NCBI GenBank assembly: GCA_022478985.1
Contig: JAKSZP010017326.1
Location: 1 to 64,000 of the forward strand
Direction of reading: 5' to 3'
Length of the DNA stretch: 64,000 nucleotides
Source: Massospora cicadina
Taxonomy: Eukaryota > Entomophthoromycota > Entomophthoromycetes > Entomophthorales > Entomophthoraceae
A model generated the notes under the pieces. That model did not search any database. It was not told where the DNA came from and was given only the letters and a program-made list of their open reading frames with translations. Made by a program: the position numbers and the translations under genes. Shown here piece by piece: positions 57,440-64,000 of the stretch (positions are counted from its first letter, which is position 1; each line of letters opens with the position of its first letter).

Positions 57440-57790
57440 TGGAGTATTCCTCAATTCAGCCATTGGGATTAGGTGAGCAAATGCGACGATTTGATTCTTC
57501 TCAATCTTCATAGGGTTTTCCCTCAAATTCGCCAGGATAACTCGAATTTCTTCATGGCCTGGCATAAATACTCCAGGAGCCACCCAAAATTCTATTCTGG
57601 ACTTCTTTCAGGGGCTTCCAACCTCCCCATACAGCAGCTCTGGTATCTCCAATGTCAACCCAACGTTGACTATTATCTGTGATCCTGGCGGTGTGGTTCT
57701 CACATTCTTGATCCTCATCAAAATTCCCTAATTTTTTAGGATTTCCATCAGCATTTCTCGTCACGTTCAGCCAACTAGTTGGTAGCAAAT
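57440..57790 (-). pseudogene. dUTPase-like domain of element E
   Basis: Minus reading: ITVNVGLTLEIPELLYGEV, then VAPGVFMPGHEEIRVILANL, RENPMKIEKNQIVAFAHLIP. The IP...YGEV, APGV...EI.VIL.N and I.+.Q.VA.A blocks fit the dUTPase core. The motif 3 Asp/Tyr are replaced (MPGHEE), exactly as in B1. Between protease and RT. Confidence 0.7.
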
Positions 57791-57959
57791 CAGGACAATG
57801 CTGTAGTTTTAGATCAAGTTGATGAAATTGTTTCTCCTACTCAGTGGAGCTTACCACTCTTTCTGATAAACCAATGGTAACGTCTGACCCAATATGGTCA
57901 ATTTATTATCCTCAAAGTTACGGTTAACTCTATATTTTTATAGAAACTCAGTCTTGATC

Positions 57960-58225
57960 ATTATATCGTAGAATTAATTGGCCAAACCTATTGCTGGAGT
58001 AAATACCACCAAGGATTCAAATTGCAGTGGTAAAGCGCTATACACTCCGCAAGAGATGGTGGTATTCATCCCAGTTGTCATGTATACTTTCTTATGTTTT
58101 AAATCAGGCGAGATTTTCATCCTCTTCACCAGCTTGGTCAAAAAAATATTTATAGGCGCTTCACTGTCAACTATATCCTCACCCTTACTTAATTCACTAG
58201 AATATTTATATACATACACTCAATG
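57960..58225 (-). pseudogene. Element E aspartic protease
   Basis: The minus frame reads IVDSEAPINIFLTKLVKRMK and GVYSALPLQFESLVVFTPAI. The active-site loop DTGA is DSEA: Asp is kept but Thr and Gly are changed. It aligns closely with B1 (VDTGAPVNIVSTKLMAKLK). Confidence 0.82.
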
Positions 58226-58299
58226 TAAAATAGTATTTACTGAGTGCATAGTAGCATTATTAGCTGAATCAAGGGTGTGAATTATTTGCGACAATAAGC

Positions 58300-59890
58300 C
58301 AGGGAATGATCCTTGAACACGCTAAGGGGATTGACAGGTTTACCTCATCTAATCTGACTTTGGTCAATTGTTCTGGATTATATGCAGCTCAAAAGCTTGT
58401 CCAGAAGTTGTCACACATATGGCTGAGCAACTTCCTTAATTATTTTGGGGTTATTCCCTTTGCTCCAGATATTGTTACCGCGTTCACATCCAAATTGACT
58501 ACTTGATATAACTGATCCTGCGCGTCTTCATCCAAAATAGATCACTGATGTCAATTTTGTTGTGCATAAAGTCAGGAGGAATAGGTTTTTCCGCAGCTCC
58601 AGACTGTTCCCTCTCTAGGCTGTAGGCCCTTTTTTCCAATTCCTGTGCGGGTTTAGACTCTTTCACTCGGACCACATTAATCTGTTCTTTAGGTTTCTTG
58701 CAGTGCACAACAAAATGTCCTTTTCCTCTGCACTGGTAACAGACTTTTTTCTTCTTTTTGATCCATTTAAACACTTCATGCTTATTTCCTGGCATGTTTA
58801 GTTACTCATCTCCTTAGCGCCTCAGTTCTTTTCATGGGATTTGAATTTTGTACAGTAATCAATTTGAAACTCCTATTTGGAGCATCAGAGGTAAGCTCCC
58901 AATATTTTCAATTGATCCACCATTAAGAGGTGGTAATATCCTTTGCGAACACAGAAGACATCAATTGATGCAAATTGTGATAGGGACAAAGGGCTGATTG
59001 CAGTGTAATCTAAGCATTAAAATCATCCAGAACTTCCACTTTAACCAAAATCTGCGATTCAAGGTAGAAGTGATCAGCGAAAACTGCTAAGAAATCATCC
59101 TTATGGAATTGAATGCCAATGAATTCTTGCTTGCACTTCAACATGAGTGTGAGGCTTCCAAATTCCTTCATAATGGACACCTTGGCCTTGGAATATGACC
59201 AGCTGTCTTCCTCTAGATGGGGTAATTCTAGGTCCTGACAATCAATATCCAGGCAATTCATCACAGTCAAAGTCTTTTGACAATTGCTGTATCCAAACAT
59301 TGTCATATTGAATAATTGGAAAAATGCAGGGTGTTATCCCGATGGAAAGTAGTTAATTTTGGTGCCGCTTTAAATTACTCCAAGGTTTCTCTAGTCACCT
59401 CTCTTGGATCAGCTGCTCTGCTCACTTAAGGCGTAATTTCTGGCATCACTCTGAAATAGCTGTGAAAGTGGGCAGCATGTTTCTTGGGGTAGTCATCTTT
59501 CCTACAGGAGTCCGTGGAGTTCTTTCTTCGGTGTCAGTTGCCACATATGGCTCACATTTGCATTTGTGAGTCTTCAACTCCTCAACTTGCTTAACAGCCG
59601 CTCTATATCTGCGCTGAATGCTTTTAAACGAATGCAATATGTTTCACACTTCATTTTCAAAAATAGACTTATTGATCTAAATCCCCTTCTTTTTTCTATA
59701 TTGAAGTTACTTTTCCAAGTAACTTAATTCTAAAATTAGCGACATTCTTGACCCCTTCCTCAATTTTGGTAAATTTCTCCTCCAAGGCATTAAATTCTTG
59801 ATAATCCGCCAAATTCAGGACGTTCTGGTTAACAGTTGCCAACTCCACCCAGAGTTTTCTTATATTGTCCTTACATGACATTGTGCCCTA
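58300..59890 (-). pseudogene. Element E Gag
   Basis: Starts at the ATG at 59881 (MSCKDNIRKLWVELATVNQN, helical). Capsid block 59306-59010: WSYSKAKVSIMKEFGSLTLM then LKCKQEFIGIQFHKDDFLAV, FADHFYLESQ, matching B2 and F. The zinc knuckle in 58499-58795 is perfect: CYQCRGKGHFVVHC. A helical acidic/basic tail follows. Several stops between blocks. Confidence 0.88.
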
Positions 59891-59910
59891 GTAACTTATA
59901 CTCAACTACA

Positions 59911-59928
59911 CCCTTATAGTGAGCTCCA
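59911..59928 (-). promoter_or_regulatory. Primer-binding site of E
   Basis: The minus strand reads TGGAGCTCACTATAAGGG next to the LTR end: 15 of 18 bases equal to the B2 PBS. Confidence 0.72.
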
Positions 59929-59929
59929 A

Positions 59930-61096
59930 TAGTCTAAATTAATAGGGTTCTTGATTATTCTCTGCTGATAACCCCTAGATTAATTAATTGCACAGGTTTG
60001 GTGTTGTGAAATTCTCCATGTTTTCTGATAGTAAGTTGTATTCATTTGATAATAGTGTGAAGACTATTATCAGTAGTTGAATAATTTACTAGTATTGGGA
60101 CCAATGCTTGACAAGTATTTCCCCTCGAAAATACTTAAGATGTCCTCAATAGATATTTGCTCCCTTATACCGCCTAACTTGATCCATGCTCAGATCATTG
60201 TTTACTGAAACTGTCTTGTGACACAAAGTCAACAAGAGTCCCCAATTCAGTTCAGCTTCTTTTCTCTGGATCCACTCTCAGATCCTTACTCTTTATCCTA
60301 AAGAGTCTCCCATTTAAAGCACACAGAAATATTCCTTGAGAAAAATAGAACTCAAAATGGATTCAGGCAAAGTATATCTTGTATGATACTAATTACTGAT
60401 TGAAGTATGTTTCTGGTAAAAAGTATTGTCTAGTAAAAAGTATATTTAATAAATGAATTCTTAGGTAAATTTATAGTGGGAATTTGGCGTCCAACCCTTG
60501 GTTGGCACTCATTGATGAAATGGCACCCATTGCCATTGAATTACCCATCGTCATCTCATCAGCAATGGTCTTTCACATCCTGGCTAGGATTCCATCATTG
60601 AACATCCTTGAGACCTAAAACAGAAAGAGTTGGAAAACGTGTCCCTAAAGTTTTCCTCTCAATCCCAGAGAACCAACCATATTTGGCAAGAGACCTGCTT
60701 AGGTAAAGAGACTTGTTACTCATTAAGGCAGGTCACAAACCAACTGATAAAATTTGATAGTCGCAGGTGGCATCACTCACCTCACACTTTGATCCTTAAA
60801 TTCCCAATTGGTCAGTGATGATAACTGACCAATACCAATTGGTGCACTTGATAGTTAATCATTGATCAACTATCATATACCCCTCTTCTGTCATCAACTC
60901 TGCCCAACGAGATCTTAAGCATTCATCTGGATCGATCCCTGATGAATCTGACACAGGCGAATAATCTAAAATCACCTAAACATTGTTACCCTGAAAGTAG
61001 GGTCAACCAATATCTAATTAATTTTGCTATTGGGAATTATCCCCTAGAGACCCCTGGTAATTTAGTCGGCTGTGAATATGGGCAAAAATCCCAACA
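59930..61096 (-). repeat. 5' LTR of element E
   Basis: Uninterrupted copy, about 1167 bp. On the minus strand it starts TGTTGGGATTTTTGCCC and ends next to the PBS. Confidence 0.88.
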
Positions 61097-61101
61097 AAAA
61101 T

Positions 61102-61589
61102 TATATCAGCCAAAATAACTACAGACTATTGAAGCAGGATTATATTACCTAAGCGAGTAACTCATAAAAACTTAAACCTATGAGGATATTAAACATGTCT
61201 CTCGCCCCCTTCCTACCAACCCTTTGGTGTGTATCAATAACCCTTGGACAGAAAATCTGAAGTGGTTTGGAAGATGACGGGTATTAAGCTTAGGAGCTCC
61301 AATTGAAGTGAAGATACTGGATAGGTTGAAATTGGAAGATTAGATATGGCCATGATACTGTGACAGACCTATCTCCAATTAGTGTTGAGGTGTTCCGAGG
61401 TGATTGATACCACCAGTGATGCTGACCAGCTTATTGCTACAATGATATAATTAATCCAGATTGGTAATGCCATCCAATCTTTAAAAGATAAATACCCTGA
61501 GACCTCTCAACGCCTGCCTCCTCTTTCCATCTGAAGGAGGCTCTAGCCATCCCCCTACTACAAAGGCACTATAGCCAAGATAGAGGTTG
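61102..61589 (+). other. Element F, gag-pro junction remnant
   Basis: Right of E the plus-strand F sequence resumes. Stop-rich. Near 61485-61560 TQRLPPLS-like proline-rich text precedes the protease. No zinc knuckle found. Confidence 0.4.
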
Positions 61590-61945
61590 TCATCTACAAG
61601 GTGTGAGTTCTAGCCATCCTTTCTTCAGGTGCCCCAGTCAGTGTGTTTTATTCAAAGGTCATCCATAAGATTAAGTTGGCGCCTGAATTAGACTATTTGC
61701 AAGAGTTTGGGTTTGCGGGCCACAAAAACAAACAAGCGATCAGAGCCTACTCCTCTCTAACCATACAAATTGGGAATCTCATCCTGTCCGCTCCTTCTGT
61801 GGCCTTGGACAATCACGCATAATACCTTCTCATTGGCACTCCATTCATGATTGAGTACAAAGTAATTATAATGAAACAGGGATTTCTTTCCCTCCACAAT
61901 TATGAAGTCCCACTAGTTTTTACAAATTTAAACCTAGGATAAAAG
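61590..61945 (+). pseudogene. Element F aspartic protease
   Basis: Reads VLAILSSGAPVSVFYSKVIH then KIKLAPELDYLQEFGFAGHK (61600-61735), and YLLIGTPFMIEYKVIIM (about 61822). The active-site Asp is replaced (SSGA). The C-terminal ...LIGTPF block is good. Confidence 0.82.
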
Positions 61946-62009
61946 AAGTAACATACTTATTGATTACCCTTCCTACGCCCCTCTCTACTTTTTACAACGT
62001 TGGGCAGAA

Positions 62010-62345
62010 ATACAAAAAAGCTGCCTGACTCCGTGGATGCTTCAGAAGGTATTCCATTGTATGCGTCAGATGATGTATTAATCAAGGCTGGTAAACAAAA
62101 GGTGATAGACACCAGATTTACCTTGCAAATCCCCACAACTGCATAAAGGCACTTAACAAGCATTGATAGGATAAGTCCTTTTGAACCTTGGGTGCTATCA
62201 AGTATCCTAGACCCTGACTACCAGCAACACATCAATCTCCTCATGAGAAACATTCTAATAAGGACATAGTTGTACAGAAACATCAGGAGATTGGAAAAGC
62301 CCTGCTGATTCCAATTGAGACATCTGACAAGTCCATTGTATTGGG
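62010..62345 (+). pseudogene. dUTPase-like domain of element F, best preserved
   Basis: One plus frame reads DASEGIPLYASDDVLIKAGK, QKVIDTRFTLQIPTTA, stop, RHLTSIDRISP, then SSILDPDYQQHINLLMRN (about 62208-62262), and EIGKALLIPIETSDK (about 62290-62330). This covers dUTPase motif 1 (A..G.DLYA, with the Asp as Pro), strand IP.G, motif 3 (ILDPDY with Asp and Tyr kept) and motif 4-like. The motif 2 RSGLA is not recognisable and the glycine-rich motif 5 is absent. Confidence 0.78.
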
Positions 62346-63190
62346 TCTATTGTCCTAATGGGATTACCTGCTGTCCAATTGCTATACATTTTGCCAAATG
62401 TTCAACTTTCTGATGATCTAACCCTGCAGAGCTTGCAAAATTTCACACTCTACTGGAGTCCTATAGCGACATCTCCAAATCTGACACTAACTATGGGCAT
62501 ATGAAGGATTGGAGCCACACCATTGATGTTAGTGATGCTCATCTTATCCAATCCAAGCCCTATCAGAAATAAAAATTCAAGGGGCTCCAGACGAGGACAG
62601 AGCTTAAACAGTTACTGGAAGAGGGGCTGATGGTGCATTTTCAAAGCCCATGGTCATCCCCTCTTTTGCCATAAAGAAGAACAATAGAGGTCATTGGGTA
62701 GTTATGTACTTCGCAAATTAAATAACCTCACCCAAAAGTATATCTACCCTATTCCTTGAATTAAAGATGCTCTTGCTCAAAAATCTGGTTCCAAGGTGTT
62801 CTCCGCTATGGACTTGGCTAGTGAATACTGGCAAATGGACCTTTCTCCCCATGACCAGGATAAATGTGTCCTTATATAGCAAGGGGGAATTCCAACCCAC
62901 TCGGCTACCCAGGGGTTATGCAATGTGCCTGCCACGTTTCATTAGGCGATGGATCACATTCTGCAGGATCTTAAGCTGAGTTGTGTAATCGTCTATTTTG
63001 GTAATATCGCCGTCTTTTCAAAAACTTTCAACGAGCACCTCTCACACCTAAAGTAAGTTTTAATGCTTGTGGGCGTCTAATATAAAGCTAAAGTCCCCTA
63101 AATGTACTTTCTTCCTGAAGAAGCTGGATTTACTGGGACACGCTATTTTACCAGATATTTTTACCTCTCCAAGATAAGGTTGAAGCTATT
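62346..63190 (+). pseudogene. Element F reverse transcriptase
   Basis: KQLLEEGLMVHFQSPWSSPL (about 62610), AMDLASEYWQMDLSPHDQDK (about 62809), GLCNVPATFH-like text near 62920, and VIVYFGNIAVFSKTFNEHLS (about 62986). YLDD has become YFGN, so the active site is lost. Confidence 0.85.
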
Positions 63191-63810
63191 TTTAGTATGC
63201 CTGCACATAAAACGCTTTGTGATATCAGGTGTTCTTGGGTATGATGGGGTATTACCATCAATTATTCCCAAATTTGCCCATCTCAGTGAATCCCTCATAC
63301 GAATCTTGGCTAAGAACACTCCTTTCCATTGGGGAGCGGAACAAAAGGCCGCTTTTGAGACCTTAAAGCAATTGCTATAACAACGGCCTATCCTGCGGCA
63401 CCCAGACTATAGTAAATACTCCAAGCTGATTACCAATGCCTCTGCTTACGCTGTTGATGATATCTTGGCTCAATTAAATAAGCATGGATGGAATCATCTC
63501 ATTCCTTACTTAAGCAATATGCTTTACAAGGCAGAACAGCAACTACAGCGTCATTGTTAATAGTTCCTGGCCGCCTTGCTCGCTGTCAAATATTACTGCA
63601 CTTTTTTATATGAAACCTAATTTGAGTTTGATACAGACTAAGCCTCTTTGAAGTAGTTACAGAATATGAAATATCCCACTGGAAGGTTGGCACGTTGGGC
63701 TTTAAAGCTCCAAAACTATAATATGATCATTGAGCACCGAGCTGGGACGCTCCACATGAATGTCAATGGGTTTTATTGGCTGCCAGTCCTTCACTTAGAC
63801 AATAGTGAAG
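63191..63810 (+). pseudogene. Element F RT connection and RNase H
   Basis: FAHLSESLIRILAKNTPFHW then GAEQKAAFETLKQLL (63275-63380) is the connection. LITNASAYAVDDILAQLNKH (about 63430) is the RNase H start with Asp changed to Asn. YPTGRLARWALKLQNYNMII then EHRAGTLHMNVNGFYWLP (63672-63785) is its end. Confidence 0.87.
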
Positions 63811-64000
63811 CTGAGAGGCTACATAACCTCCTAATAACCCCTGACGCTTGGGATTATGGGGATGACCCATTCATAAAATGCTTGCTTGACACTCCCACAA
63901 CAACAAGTTGAAGAGCGGGAAGATATATAAAAAATTAGGGGCGTACTGGTTGCTCTATCTCTGACCTTCAAAGTGATTACCCATAATTATGGAGTCTCAT
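63811..64000 (+). pseudogene. Element F integrase, first residues
   Basis: Reads LHLDNSEAERLHNLLITPDA and DPFIKCLLDTPTTTS, the linker between RNase H and integrase. The window ends here. Confidence 0.55.

Larger units (their letters stand above)
50482..61096 (-). mobile_element. Element E: minus-strand Ty3/Gypsy retrotransposon with dUTPase-like domain
   Basis: The 5' LTR is 59930-61096 and the 3' LTR 50482-52658 (about 1.17 kb each once the extra LTR in the latter is removed). Minus-strand LTR start TGTTGG. TSD AAGGT (50477-50481) / AAAAT (61097-61101), two G to A steps. Order on the minus strand: gag with CCHC, protease, dUTPase-like, RT, RNase H, integrase, 2-kb extra region, polypurine tract. 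Inserted in element F between gag and protease. Confidence 0.88.

Noticed and set aside
1..64000. CRISPR arrays, bacterial operons, riboswitches, rho-independent terminators.
   Set aside because: No regularly spaced short repeats. All recognisable coding content is eukaryotic LTR-retrotransposon material.

Overview
The window is an eukaryotic repeat graveyard. I found no intact host gene, no tRNA or rRNA gene and no CRISPR array. Nearly every base can be assigned to Ty3/Gypsy-type LTR retrotransposons, all broken by stops and frameshifts, plus one tRNA-derived SINE. The domain order gag-PR-(dUTPase-like)-RT-RNaseH-IN, the chromodomain elements and the very deep nesting suggest a large, repeat-rich genome. 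A fungus is my best guess, because chromodomain Gypsy elements are common there and dUTPase-bearing Ty3/Gypsy elements have been reported from basidiomycetes. The species cannot be told from this sequence.

Left and middle part (1-45 kb). An old plus-strand element J is the platform: 1-414, 30163-31870, about 40.4-41.4 kb and about 42.6-43.6 kb. Chromodomain element A (415-30157) sits in J. Its sister C (6572-29252) sits inside A's own 3' LTR. Inside C's pol lie B1 (10278-17712, in RNase H) and B2 (19190-27382, after the integrase core). B1 carries a solo LTR (15625-16366). B2 carries a TRIM-like element M (21296-23118). Element H (about 31871-40352) also sits in J, with its own solo LTR (33238-33983). 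Solo LTRs of a minus-oriented family lie at 3684-4804 and 41450-42607. Most insertions show 5-bp target-site duplications, perfect for the inner ones and decayed, mostly by transitions, for the outer ones.

Right part (45-64 kb). A minus-strand chromodomain element G (about 45.15-47.66 kb) is cut by plus-strand element F, whose 5' LTR ends at 48322 and contains the SINE. F gag (48.36-49.6 kb) is separated from F PR-DUT-RT-RNaseH (61.6-64 kb) by minus-strand element E (50482-61096). E has an extra LTR in its 3' LTR and a 2-kb sense-opposed coding-like stretch between pol and the polypurine tract.

Two clades stand out. A, C and G end pol in a chromodomain and have no room for a dUTPase (PR-RT spacer read in A and C). 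B1, B2, E, F, H and probably J lack a visible chromodomain but carry a dUTPase-like domain between protease and RT. The most unusual single feature is the Gag of B2, which contains a Gly-X-Y collagen-like stretch flanked by helical segments. Every copy has at least one fatal change, so nothing here looks autonomous.
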